Positions 35,990 through 44,999 of a stretch of 64,000 nt of DNA are shown here, in pieces. Made by a program: the position numbers and the translations under genes. Every line of letters starts with the position of its first letter. The stretch's first letter is position 1. Source of the stretch: Oligoflexia bacterium (GTDB lineage Bacteria; Bdellovibrionota; Bdellovibrionia; JABDDW01); the NCBI GenBank assembly GCA_020847095.1, contig JADLCR010000072.1, positions 37,586 to 101,585 on the forward strand, in the 5' to 3' direction. Below the pieces are notes generated by a model. It worked only from the letters and a program-made list of their open reading frames with translations. It did no database searches and had not been told where the DNA came from.

Positions 35990-36731
35990 ATCGCGGGCGG
36001 CATTTTACCTAAAGCTTCCACTTTGTCTCATTTGGTTTGTCATCGCCGTCGTTATTACGTTTGTTGCAGCTCTTATTCGCTGGAGACACCCCAGTAACGG
36101 CTATATTTTTACGCAACTGTTCACTAAAGGCATCACTTTCATCATTGGAATGAAGATTGTGATTCATCACCAAGAACGCCTACTCAAACATCAACCTTGT
36201 ATTTACATAGGAAATCATCAGAGCATGCTCGATGTATTGGTACACTCGACTTGTTACCAAACTCGAACAGTCGCCATTGGAAAAAAAGAAATCCTTTGGG
36301 TTCCGTTTTTTGGATTTCTTTTTTACTTGTGCAGCAACATCTTAATTGATCGAAAGCACCATGAGCGGGCCATGCGATCTATGGCCATGGCAAAACATTG
36401 GCTTCAAAACCGGCGTATATCTATTTACATGTTTCCTGAAGGTACCCGAAACAAAGACCTCACTGAGCTGCTTCCTTTCAAAAAAGGAGCCTTTTATTTG
36501 GCCATTCATGCTCAGGTTCCATTACTGCCGGTTGTGGCCAGCCCCATTGGTGAATTGGTTGATTTGAAACAACATTCAATTCGACAGGGAACAATCAACA
36601 TTGAAGTTCTAGAACCTATTCCCACAACGGGGCTTGATGAGTCCCATGTTGATGAATTAATTCATAAAACCAGAGTGGCCATGCAAAGTGCTTTTGAGCG
36701 CACTAAGACCGTTCTGAAATCAGAAAGCTAA
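35961..36731 (+). CDS. plsC: 1-acyl-sn-glycerol-3-phosphate acyltransferase (PlsC-like)
   Basis: PlsC transfers an acyl chain to lysophosphatidic acid in phospholipid synthesis at the inner membrane. A strong N-terminal membrane helix (LPLCLIWFVIAVVITFVAAL) precedes the acyltransferase domain with NHQSMLD (the HxxxxD motif), MFPEGTRNK (the E-G-T-R motif) and a late PLLPVVASP block. The longest ORF begins with a TTG at 35919. The GTG at 35961 reduces the overlap with the upstream gene to 29 nt and is taken here, with a G-rich stretch upstream; the start remains uncertain. The 3' end overlaps the convergent rnj gene by 29 nt. Confidence 0.88.
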   Translation: MRSSITPTFKSRAAFYLKLPLCLIWFVIAVVITFVAALIRWRHPSNGYIFTQLFTKGITFIIGMKIVIHHQERLLKHQPCIYIGNHQSMLDVLVHSTCYQTRTVAIGKKEILWVPFFGFLFYLCSNILIDRKHHERAMRSMAMAKHWLQNRRISIYMFPEGTRNKDLTELLPFKKGAFYLAIHAQVPLLPVVASPIGELVDLKQHSIRQGTINIEVLEPIPTTGLDESHVDELIHKTRVAMQSAFERTKTVLKSES

Positions 36732-38379
36732 CAATAACCAAAGGCTTTGAATCGAGAGACTTTCTAAACACTCGCCTGACGGCAAGGGCAATGGCTTGCT
36801 CTCGTGTGAGTCCATCGGGATTTTCTGGATACCAATTCAAAAACGCCGAAGTCACATCTCGAATGATCGACTCTTTCATGACGGGCTCGAGGCGCATTCC
36901 GCCCAAAAATCCGCGAAATGAAACTTGAGGGTCCTTGAGAAGTTGTGTTTGTCGACGATCGGTCAGACAGTCGACGACCACGATTCCGCCTCGGGCAGCC
37001 GCTCGGCGTTCCTTTATCAGCGAGCCGTCTAAATCGCCGGCTTCTCCTCGAAAAATCCACTTTCTTCCGGCCGCAATTGAATCGGACATCTTTACGTGAT
37101 CGCCATCCCATTCCCAGACTTGTCCATTTTCAACTACAAAGGCCTCGCCAGAAACTGCACCAGAGGCACGTGCGGTTCTGGCATGAATGACCAGATGGCG
37201 GTATTCGCCATGTACGGGAATGAAAAACTTTGGCCTGACCATTTTTAAAAGATCCAGCTGCTCTCCGCGGTAAGCGTGACCGCTCACATGAACGTTTTTC
37301 GTTCCTTCGTAATGGACCGTGGCCCCAAGCTTAAATAAATGGTTCACCACAAAATTGATGGCTCTTTCATTTCCGGGAATATGTCTGGAACTAAGAATAA
37401 CCGTATCGCCCTCATTAAGCTTTAAGTAAGGATTCTCGTTGCGGGCTAGTCTAAAAAGTGAAGAGCGCGCCTCCCCTTGACTACCTGTGCTCAACAACAA
37501 TATTTCGTGTCGAGGGGTTTGAGCCAACTCTTCTAAAGGATAAAGCAACGAAGTGTTTATTGGCAGGAGTCCTTCTTCTATCGCGATTTTTACGTAACGC
37601 TCCATGCTTCGTCCTGACAAAAACACTTTTCTTCCGCACTCTTTGGCGATGTCACACAACTGGTGCACCCGGTGAACATTGCTGGCAAAAAGGGCCACGA
37701 CAACCGCCCCTGGGGAAGTCTTAATCAGAGAGAGCAAGTCATCTTGCAAAGACGATTCACTAGGACAGTGACCATCGCGTTCAGAATTCGTGCTGTCGGA
37801 AAGCAATAAGATGGGCTTTTCGCGGCCTAATTCTAAAAATCGGGCCTTATCTGACGGAGGGCCATCATATGGTGTTTCGTCGAATTTAAAGTCTCCGCTG
37901 TGAATAATAAGTCCTGAAGGCGTGTGAATGGCCAATGCAAACGTTTGAAGGGTCGAATGAGTCACATGGATAAATTCAATCTCAAAGCTTCCCGCCGGTA
38001 CTTTGTCGCCAGCTTTAACATCGTGAGTGAGAAGGCGCTTTAAAACCCCATACTCAGAGCATTTCTCTTGAATCAGCCTGGATGCAAAGCGACTTGCATA
38101 AATGATGGGAATCTCAACTTCTCGCAATAAGAAAGGTATGGCGCCAATGTGATCTTCGTGGCCGTGAGTGACAACCAAACCTTTGATCTTGTGCTTGTTT
38201 TCGATAAGGTAGTCGAACTTTGGAACTACAAGATCAAGCCCGAGCCAATGAAGATCAGGAAATAGCACGCCACAATCAATAATCAGAATCTCGTCGTTGC
38301 ATTCGATGGCCATACAGTTGAGCCCAACCTCGCCCAGGCCGCCCAACGGGATAACGCGTAGCTTTGTGTCTGCGCTCAT
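36703..38379 (-). CDS. rnj: Ribonuclease J
   Basis: RNase J is a beta-CASP metallo-beta-lactamase nuclease with endonuclease and 5'-3' exonuclease activity in mRNA decay and rRNA maturation. The metal motif THGHEDHIG lies near residue 70, then SGDFKFDETP and the beta-CASP region with FLSGRSMERYVKIA, and NVHVSGHAYRGEQLDLL with FIPVHGEYRHL. Length 558 aa is typical. The last gene of a long minus-strand set, it overlaps udk by ATGA and the convergent plsC by 29 nt. Confidence 0.97.
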   Translation of the reverse strand: MSADTKLRVIPLGGLGEVGLNCMAIECNDEILIIDCGVLFPDLHWLGLDLVVPKFDYLIENKHKIKGLVVTHGHEDHIGAIPFLLREVEIPIIYASRFASRLIQEKCSEYGVLKRLLTHDVKAGDKVPAGSFEIEFIHVTHSTLQTFALAIHTPSGLIIHSGDFKFDETPYDGPPSDKARFLELGREKPILLLSDSTNSERDGHCPSESSLQDDLLSLIKTSPGAVVVALFASNVHRVHQLCDIAKECGRKVFLSGRSMERYVKIAIEEGLLPINTSLLYPLEELAQTPRHEILLLSTGSQGEARSSLFRLARNENPYLKLNEGDTVILSSRHIPGNERAINFVVNHLFKLGATVHYEGTKNVHVSGHAYRGEQLDLLKMVRPKFFIPVHGEYRHLVIHARTARASGAVSGEAFVVENGQVWEWDGDHVKMSDSIAAGRKWIFRGEAGDLDGSLIKERRAAARGGIVVVDCLTDRRQTQLLKDPQVSFRGFLGGMRLEPVMKESIIRDVTSAFLNWYPENPDGLTREQAIALAVRRVFRKSLDSKPLVIVSFLISERS

Positions 38380-38996
38380 GTGTTGCGCTTTCTCGCCTTG
38401 GAGCCACTCAAAATGTGGTTAGAAACGACTTCAACCGCCACGTCATGGTGCTCACCTACAATGATATCCGCAAACTGCTGCGTCGGTTGTGTGTACTTGA
38501 GGTGCATGGGCCGAACGGTTTTGTAATACTGGCTAATGACGTCTTCAACCTGTCGGCTGCGATCGGAAAGATCTCTGTGAAGTCTGCGCGTAAACCGAAT
38601 GTCAGCTTCAACCTTGAGATAAATCTTAAGGTCCATAAGATTTCTAACTTCTTCGAGCCAAAGCGATAAAATCCCTTCGACGAGAACAACTCGGCATGGT
38701 CCAACTTTGATCGTTCTCTTTTCGCGGCGAGACGTACTGAAATTATAGTGAGGCATGGCCACGCTTTGACCGGCCTTAAGAGCCTTAAGATGTTTGAAAA
38801 AAAGTTTCCAGTCAAAGGCTTCAGGAGAATCGTAGTTGGGCTGTCCGTCGATGAAGTTTTTTGAGGGTTGCTTATCTAGATAATAGTTATCCATATGCAA
38901 GAGCGCGACGCCTTTTCCGTTAAGCTTTTTAAGAATTTTTTCGGAAAAAGTTGTCTTTCCTGAACCCGAACCACCTGCAATGCCAACTAAATACAT
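38376..38996 (-). CDS. udk: Uridine kinase
   Basis: Udk phosphorylates uridine and cytidine to UMP and CMP with ATP or GTP. The P-loop GGSGSGKT is at residues 8-15, then MDNYYLD, DSPEAFDW and the acceptor-site region VVLVEGILSL. The longest ORF reaches 39035, overlapping the gene upstream. The ATG at 38996 has AGGAG at 8 nt and gives 206 aa, the family size, so it is used. It overlaps rnj by 4 nt. With tdk and the upp-like gene 3 kb away it supplies pyrimidine salvage. Confidence 0.95.
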   Translation of the reverse strand: MYLVGIAGGSGSGKTTFSEKILKKLNGKGVALLHMDNYYLDKQPSKNFIDGQPNYDSPEAFDWKLFFKHLKALKAGQSVAMPHYNFSTSRREKRTIKVGPCRVVLVEGILSLWLEEVRNLMDLKIYLKVEADIRFTRRLHRDLSDRSRQVEDVISQYYKTVRPMHLKYTQPTQQFADIIVGEHHDVAVEVVSNHILSGSKARKRNT

Positions 38997-39006
38997 GAGC
39001 GAGCTC

Positions 39007-40251
39007 CTAATAGGTCGCCACAATACCAATTCCAATACTGCCAGCTTTATAGCTGACGGGTCTATCGGGCGCCGTCACGATGGTGCCATTTGGATTGGTC
39101 AGTGCCGATGGATCTGTGTTGTAAGCGTCGCTTGAGTAAAGGTCAATTTTGAAATCTCCAGTTACTTTTAACTGAGGATTGATCGAATATCTAATTCCGA
39201 TGCTTGATGTGATGCGCTCGTCATCGCGACGGATTGGTTTCGAAAAGCTTTTGTAGACATAGCTGAAGCGCCCCATAACGAGCACTTGATCTCCCATCAC
39301 TCTCCCCAAACCAAGATAGATCTCCTGATCCAATACGTAATCAGACCAATAGGAATCAGAAACAATGTAATTATATCCCGCAAGAAGCTGATCCCGCCGC
39401 GTCACTTGCTCAACAAACCGCATGTAGAAAACCGGTTCGGCAAATAGAGTGCCCTGATCGAGAGTTGAAGCGGCATACTGGCGATAGAGCCAGCCCACAG
39501 CGCAGTCGACCGTCGACCTTTCGGTGAGTCGCCCTACAAATCCCGACTCAATCAGACCATAATAACTATTTCTCTTGGCGGTAAGACTTTCAGAATAGCT
39601 CGGATTATTGAAAGTCGTCGTAGCGTAATTTTTCATTCCGCCCTTAGCTCTCAAAAACCAATTGGTTTCAGGTAAAAAGGCGTTGTTGTATTGAGCTAAG
39701 GCCTCAAGATTTTGATTATTTAACATATTAGAGTACACACCGGTTTGGTTGGGATCATTGAAGCTTTCCAGGGCGTAACTTCCCTCAAAATCTAAAGAGC
39801 GCCCCTTTCCAGTAACTTTTGAAAGTCTCAGTCCACCGTTTGCATTCATTCTGGCGATTCGACCGTACCGCTCGTTTGGAGACGGATCGCTAAAAAGTTT
39901 TCCTGATCCAAAAAGCGCTCCGCTCCATTCCTCGTTTTCATTGATTAGAAGTTTCAAATCACCATCGATATCGAAATGATCTTGAATCGTTTGGCTTGCG
40001 AACTTTTCGTATATTCCCTTGAGCCGTCCCTTGACGTAAAAGGCTGATGGCCGAGTTTGTCCTGTAAATTCGGGATTTACCGAAACCGTCGCGTCACCAA
40101 TGGCTCGGTAAAAATCATGATAAACGTTGTATTGGTACTTTGTGTTTACTCCAATATCAGTTTTCAAATACGGACCGATTAACGAGGGAGCATTTGCCCC
40201 TGCAAATTGCGAAAAGAGTAATATTCCGCTCCACCCAATGAATCGCTTCAT
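39007..40251 (-). CDS. Outer-membrane beta-barrel protein of the TPR operon
   Basis: I do not recognise the exact family. A signal peptide (MKRFIGWSGILLFSQFAGANA) precedes about 390 residues of alternating hydrophobic and polar strands with short turns (LRLSKVTGKGRSLDFEGSYAL, YGLIESGFVGRLTERSTVDCAVGWLYRQYA, DQVLVMGRFSYVYKSF). The C-terminus GSIGIGIVATY ends in Tyr, as outer-membrane barrels often do. It could form a 14-18-strand barrel. It is coupled (ATGA) to the 187-aa gene upstream and lies 10 nt before udk, placing it at the end of the envelope set. Confidence 0.75.
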   Translation of the reverse strand: MKRFIGWSGILLFSQFAGANAPSLIGPYLKTDIGVNTKYQYNVYHDFYRAIGDATVSVNPEFTGQTRPSAFYVKGRLKGIYEKFASQTIQDHFDIDGDLKLLINENEEWSGALFGSGKLFSDPSPNERYGRIARMNANGGLRLSKVTGKGRSLDFEGSYALESFNDPNQTGVYSNMLNNQNLEALAQYNNAFLPETNWFLRAKGGMKNYATTTFNNPSYSESLTAKRNSYYGLIESGFVGRLTERSTVDCAVGWLYRQYAASTLDQGTLFAEPVFYMRFVEQVTRRDQLLAGYNYIVSDSYWSDYVLDQEIYLGLGRVMGDQVLVMGRFSYVYKSFSKPIRRDDERITSSIGIRYSINPQLKVTGDFKIDLYSSDAYNTDPSALTNPNGTIVTAPDRPVSYKAGSIGIGIVATY

Positions 40252-40811
40252 CTAAACGGCACAAAGGTTGCTGGGAAAACATCTTTGACTGCGGCGGCAT
40301 CTAACTCAGCCTTGAGCTCTTCTACGCTGAGGCCGGTTCCCGTCAGTGCGATCATATAGTCTAGCCCTTCTCGATTCGGCAAACCCTGAAGACAGTCATT
40401 GAGCACTGAATGATGGGGACGAATTCCCGCCTGATAATTACTGATATCTAAAAGCTGGCGAGCCTTTGTTGTATCGGTCGACGTTTCTGGAGTGCTTGTC
40501 ACCTCTGAACAGACTTTTTTATAAATTGAATGAACCGCAATAATTTGTGAATAACCGCTTTGGAAGCACTTTTGTACCTTTTGATTTGCGAGTTTTTGAG
40601 CTTTTGAATTTTGGATTTCGAGTTGATCGACGACGTCACCGTCTGCAGCCCCTCTTAACGTGCATTCCCGAGAAAAAGTTTTGATGATGTCTGATGCAAT
40701 ACGCCGATCTTCAGGAGATCGGAATTGTCCCATTGCCGCCAATGGCGCCAAAAGCAATAACCCGGCTATTAAGTTACTCAAACTTCTTCGTGTTCTGCAG
40801 TTGATGATCAT
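40248..40811 (-). CDS. Secreted protein of unknown function (187 aa)
   Basis: The family is unknown. A basic N-terminus and hydrophobic stretch (NCRTRRSLSNLIAGLLLLAPLAAMGQ) act as signal peptide. The mature part is helical, with cysteines at ECTLRG, KCFQSG, VCSEVT and DCLQG; four Cys suggest two disulfides in the periplasm. Its start overlaps the preceding small gene by 38 nt, and its stop overlaps the barrel gene by 4 nt. Co-translation with neighbours suggests a shared envelope role. Confidence 0.65.
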   Translation of the reverse strand: MIINCRTRRSLSNLIAGLLLLAPLAAMGQFRSPEDRRIASDIIKTFSRECTLRGAADGDVVDQLEIQNSKAQKLANQKVQKCFQSGYSQIIAVHSIYKKVCSEVTSTPETSTDTTKARQLLDISNYQAGIRPHHSVLNDCLQGLPNREGLDYMIALTGTGLSVEELKAELDAAAVKDVFPATFVPFR

Positions 40812-41028
40812 AGATGACTGTCCTTAGTTGCGCTTCCGCTGGGTAAAACTGAGGTTCTCCAACCTCCGCATTAATCTTTGCCTTCTTGATTAGAAACAAT
40901 GACTTTGGCGTTTTCTCGAGCTTTGTTTTTGGTTTTTCACCAATAGCCGTTCTCGGGTTCTCAACGGGAACCTTAGTTGCGGCATTTCCAGCAAAAGCCG
41001 TTAGCATGATCACTATAAACAACTTCAT
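40774..41028 (-). CDS. Small secreted basic protein (84 aa)
   Basis: The family is unknown. The signal peptide is MKLFIVIMLTAFAGNAA. The mature protein is about 66 residues, rich in Lys and Pro (KPKTKLEKTPKSLFLIKKAKI). No cysteine or metal motif is visible. It is coupled to the 1324-aa TPR gene (ATGA) and overlaps the 187-aa gene by 38 nt. That coupling is the main argument that it is real. Confidence 0.6.
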   Translation of the reverse strand: MKLFIVIMLTAFAGNAATKVPVENPRTAIGEKPKTKLEKTPKSLFLIKKAKINAEVGEPQFYPAEAQLRTVIYDHQLQNTKKFE

Positions 41029-44000
41029 TGCTTCTCCCCTGTTTCTGTCGGCTTTCTTACGCCACCCATAGGCAGGTTTTCATTTCGCAATTGCTTCCAT
41101 GGAGCTCGGATTCCCATTTCCTCCGCTTGTGCAAGCCCTTTAAGTCCGTCTGGATCCTCGCTTCTTTTTTGGAGCTTTTCAATGGCTAGCAAATACGCAA
41201 AGTAGCCGTCGGTCTTGGCAAACTCAGCTACGGCTGGAAGTAGCGCACTCGTAGCTCCCGCATCTGATTGACTCAAAGCAAGCGCAAATCGGGCTCCGAC
41301 TATGGCTTTTGATTGAGAAAGCCCTCCTGATTCCTTTGCCAACAACTCCAGTGCGTCGCTTGGTTTGCCGAGGGCCTGCAGGGTAAATGCCGCAAAGGCC
41401 TTTGAGTCACCATCAAGCGCTTGCTGGTTTCTTAGTTCATCAAGATAAACCTTGGCTCGGTCCAATGAGTCTTGTTGCAAATCCAAATAACCGCGCCGTA
41501 ACTCGAGACGTTTTACTGACTCGCCAATTCTTAGCCCCTCGGTAAGCGCAAGACGGGCCAGATCCGGATTTTTGGTTTCGGCGTGAATCTTCGCCGTTAG
41601 TAAAAACGGCAACTCACCGCTCACTCCATCTTTGGCTGCGGACTTGAGCCAATTCAGTGCCTCACTGTCCTTACGCTCTTTGTAGTCGAGCCAGGCCAGC
41701 GCCACTCGCATGAGACCGGTTGATTCCGTTTTGATTTTATCCTTTAACTTTTCCCTGATGGCTTTCGGAGAGGCTTTCTCGGTTCCAAGAATTGTCAATG
41801 CCGCCAAGCACGACCCGTCGTCGGTTTCCTTGATGCATGTCTCTAATTGCTCTCTTGCAAGTGCTGATTGATTCATCGCCCAAGCGGCTTTTGCAGAGGC
41901 AAGATAGAGGTGAGGCTCTTTAACTTCCTTTAGGTCCTTCTTCGCTGTTGTTAATACTTCTTCCCACAATCCCTGATCATGGGAACTTCGAATAGCACCA
42001 GCATATTCAGGCCACGATATCACTAAGTCTTCAGGATCCACTTGAATGGGCTTAATCGAAGGCCACAGGAATTCCGCCCGAGCCCAAGGAAATTTTCCTT
42101 TATCAAATTGGAAGATAAGCTCCAGGTCCTTTCGGCCTTCGGGAGTCAGCAAGCTGCGTCGTTCGGCCCTAAAGTACTCACTCATTGTGTTGAGTCCTTT
42201 TTCACGCATGGCCACATCTTGCCCTTGCGTAGCTAGGATCAAGTATGTTCGCCCCGCCAATCGCAAAGTCTTAACTTGCCACTCTCGAACTTGAGTCTTT
42301 TGAAGCTCTGTAACCATCAGCTCAAATCGATCAAGAAGCGGCTTTTGAGGCGCATCTTTACTTGCAATAATCTTTTGAGCGACCGATTCAGTCATGAGAT
42401 AGCGACATCCTTCAAGAACATAATTGCGATACGCGGTGGCTGATTGTTTAAAGCGCTCAATAAATTTCCCAATTTTTTGACATTCGGCTGATGAAGTTTC
42501 AGGTTTATTCAAAACCTTAGCAAACTGTGCTCGAATGGTCAGATCAGGTCCAAATTTGCCCCCCGCAAGTCTATCCAGCTCGCCATTGGCCCTTTTGAGG
42601 TCGCCCGACTTGGAATAAACTGAAGCCACATCCAGATACAAATCCGGATCGCCCGTGCGTCTGGCGAATTCCGTTAACATCGCCCCACTTTTTTGCGGAA
42701 GATTTAATCCAGAATAAATTTGAAACGCCATTAACGAAGCCTGAGGACTGAGCTCGTGTGAAGGATAAGTTCTTACGAATGACTCAAAGCCTTTGGCGGC
42801 GGCCTCGAAATCCAAGAAGGTCAATTCGTTAGCCGATCGCAAGAATTCCGCACGGGCCCGATAAGCGGTGTTGCCGAAATTCGTTAACAATCGAGAGATG
42901 GTTCTTTGGCTTGCGGCAATTTGCCCAACCCGCCGGTAGTTGATGGCCGCTCTAAAGAGCGCCACATCGGCATCTTCCGCCTTGGGATGTGCCACAAAAA
43001 ACGCTTCGAAATTTTGGGCAGCATCGAGCCGGTCACCTTGGGTTTCACTTTCGGCAGCCATTGCTAGTTCCTTATTTGATCCGTTCATGAGATTAAGATG
43101 ATCATCGATCTCATCATCCGAAATCGACCCGATTGAACTGAGTAAGCGGCGGGATTCATCGAGTTTTTCCCAGTTGTTTTCTAGATTGTAGGTTGTGGAT
43201 ATCAAACGAAGGGCCTTAAACCCCACAAGAGAAGACTGTGGATCTTCTGATATGAGTTGCGAGGCCGCACGGGCCTTTTCAAACTGATTACGCCGAAAGA
43301 AAACTTCCGCTGCCCGATAAAGAACCTTTTGACGGCGAACCCCTCGCTCTTCCACATTGATGTAAATCTGAGCGGCCTGCAAAAATGCCGCTTCGCTTGG
43401 AGACAAGCTTTGCGCCGCCAATAACGAACCGTCTTTTTGCCGGGCTGGCTCAAGCGGTCGGTTGTCCTCTAATTGAAATGAACTGAGCTTTGACTCTGAT
43501 AGCAAGTATCCATAAGCGGCGTCTCTTCTATAATGATCATTGTAAACACCATCGATAATCTGTCTGTAAGCACTTGATGCTTGAGCGTATTGACCAGAAA
43601 AATAGAACAGCTCGGCAAGTTCAAAATGCGCCCGCGCAATCAACGGACTGAAGGGATACCGCGCCAGAAACGTTTTATAAAAGCCGATCGCTGCATTGTA
43701 GTCAATTTGCCGCTTGGTGCGACGCGCTTGGTCCGCATAAAACTCTGCGCTCAAGAGCAATTGCTCTTCGGTAATGTCTTGAGCCTCTACGACTGCGGTG
43801 ACGTCCTTGCGGTTTTTTTCCCAGTAGGGAGAATCTGGTGCGTAGCTCGCAATGAGCTTATTTCGAACTTCTTGGGCCTTGGCTTCTTGCCCTTCGTTTT
43901 CAAAACTCTCGATTATTTGACTGATGTACCTTGGCGCCTTAGAAAAGTGAGGCGTTTGTGAAATAAAACGCTGAAAAGTACTCCTATACCCAGCTTCGTC

Positions 44001-44999
44001 TTGATGCCGTCTGAAGAACTGGGCAAGTTGTTCTGTGATTTCAGACTCTGTGTCAAGGTCAACAATGAATTTCGCCCCTCTTGCGCGGAGCATTCCCAAA
44101 TACTCGAGGGCCTCTTGCTTTAGTGTGACTGTTTCGGGGTTAAGCTCATCAGTTTGCTCTTTGGTTTTTTTCAAAAGAGTTAAGAAAATTTGGGCTGATT
44201 CTTCGTTCTTGTTTAGGTTAAAGAGCACAGCACCCAATTTATAAATAGACTTAAGCTTAAATGACGATTCTGAATCAGCGAGAATCTTGTATTGTTGAAC
44301 TGACTTCGCATAATCACCCAAATCAAAATACAATTCAGCCAGTCTCCAACGCGCTTCAACGGTGTATTCTGAAAATGGATGAACCTTGATCATCCTTTCA
44401 TACACCTTCGCCGCCTTGTCATTCTTTCCTTCGTCAAAGAGGCAATAGCCCAGAAGATAGTGAGCACGATCGCTCAGCGGACTGTTGGGGTACTTACGAA
44501 TCAGTTCGGCGCTATAGTAAATGACCTTTTCAAACTTCGGATTTGGTAAGAGTGGTGGATCCTTTCTCTTCCCCTTTTGAAAAGCTGCCATATCCTTCTC
44601 GTATTGTTTCATTAGGTTGCTCTGATCAAATAAGGCGCGCTCATAGTGCAATTGCGCCATTCTCATCATGAGCGAATCATCAAGACTCTCAATTCCGTTA
44701 TAGGCTACGTATTCTTCGATCTGTTTTCGAACATCGTTGTTGCTAGATGACAGGACCTCTTCAATTTTGGTCAACCTTCGATCAAATCTCTCTTTGAGTA
44801 ATTTTTGTCTCCAAGCTCTAAGGCTTTCTATATTGTCAGAAATGGTTTCGACGTAATCTTGTGCCTCGTCCCGATATTCAGACTCTGCCCGTCGTAGCTC
44901 GGACTCGGCATTAAGTTGAACAACACCTTCAGATTGCGCACCAATCTTAGCTGAGGCAATCAGTGCAAAAATCAAGAATGTGAGGTTCAGCTTTTTCAC
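41025..44999 (-). CDS. Giant periplasmic TPR protein (1324 aa)
   Basis: A signal peptide (LNLTFLIFALIASAKIGAQ) precedes a charged coiled-coil region (about 25-115). Then come many tetratricopeptide-type helical repeats, for example HYLLGYCLFDEGKNDKAAKVY followed by ARWRLAELYFDLGDYAKSVQQY, and again ARAHFELAELFYFSGQYAQASSAY. Such arrays scaffold protein complexes. No catalytic motif is visible. The GTG start directly follows the stop of the 441-aa TPR gene. Together with the two smaller genes and the barrel gene downstream it suggests a trans-envelope complex. The set recalls the TPR and barrel proteins of the Myxococcus Glt/Agl gliding machinery, but this is unproven. Confidence 0.85.
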   Translation of the reverse strand: MKKLNLTFLIFALIASAKIGAQSEGVVQLNAESELRRAESEYRDEAQDYVETISDNIESLRAWRQKLLKERFDRRLTKIEEVLSSSNNDVRKQIEEYVAYNGIESLDDSLMMRMAQLHYERALFDQSNLMKQYEKDMAAFQKGKRKDPPLLPNPKFEKVIYYSAELIRKYPNSPLSDRAHYLLGYCLFDEGKNDKAAKVYERMIKVHPFSEYTVEARWRLAELYFDLGDYAKSVQQYKILADSESSFKLKSIYKLGAVLFNLNKNEESAQIFLTLLKKTKEQTDELNPETVTLKQEALEYLGMLRARGAKFIVDLDTESEITEQLAQFFRRHQDEAGYRSTFQRFISQTPHFSKAPRYISQIIESFENEGQEAKAQEVRNKLIASYAPDSPYWEKNRKDVTAVVEAQDITEEQLLLSAEFYADQARRTKRQIDYNAAIGFYKTFLARYPFSPLIARAHFELAELFYFSGQYAQASSAYRQIIDGVYNDHYRRDAAYGYLLSESKLSSFQLEDNRPLEPARQKDGSLLAAQSLSPSEAAFLQAAQIYINVEERGVRRQKVLYRAAEVFFRRNQFEKARAASQLISEDPQSSLVGFKALRLISTTYNLENNWEKLDESRRLLSSIGSISDDEIDDHLNLMNGSNKELAMAAESETQGDRLDAAQNFEAFFVAHPKAEDADVALFRAAINYRRVGQIAASQRTISRLLTNFGNTAYRARAEFLRSANELTFLDFEAAAKGFESFVRTYPSHELSPQASLMAFQIYSGLNLPQKSGAMLTEFARRTGDPDLYLDVASVYSKSGDLKRANGELDRLAGGKFGPDLTIRAQFAKVLNKPETSSAECQKIGKFIERFKQSATAYRNYVLEGCRYLMTESVAQKIIASKDAPQKPLLDRFELMVTELQKTQVREWQVKTLRLAGRTYLILATQGQDVAMREKGLNTMSEYFRAERRSLLTPEGRKDLELIFQFDKGKFPWARAEFLWPSIKPIQVDPEDLVISWPEYAGAIRSSHDQGLWEEVLTTAKKDLKEVKEPHLYLASAKAAWAMNQSALAREQLETCIKETDDGSCLAALTILGTEKASPKAIREKLKDKIKTESTGLMRVALAWLDYKERKDSEALNWLKSAAKDGVSGELPFLLTAKIHAETKNPDLARLALTEGLRIGESVKRLELRRGYLDLQQDSLDRAKVYLDELRNQQALDGDSKAFAAFTLQALGKPSDALELLAKESGGLSQSKAIVGARFALALSQSDAGATSALLPAVAEFAKTDGYFAYLLAIEKLQKRSEDPDGLKGLAQAEEMGIRAPWKQLRNENLPMGGVRKPTETGEKQ

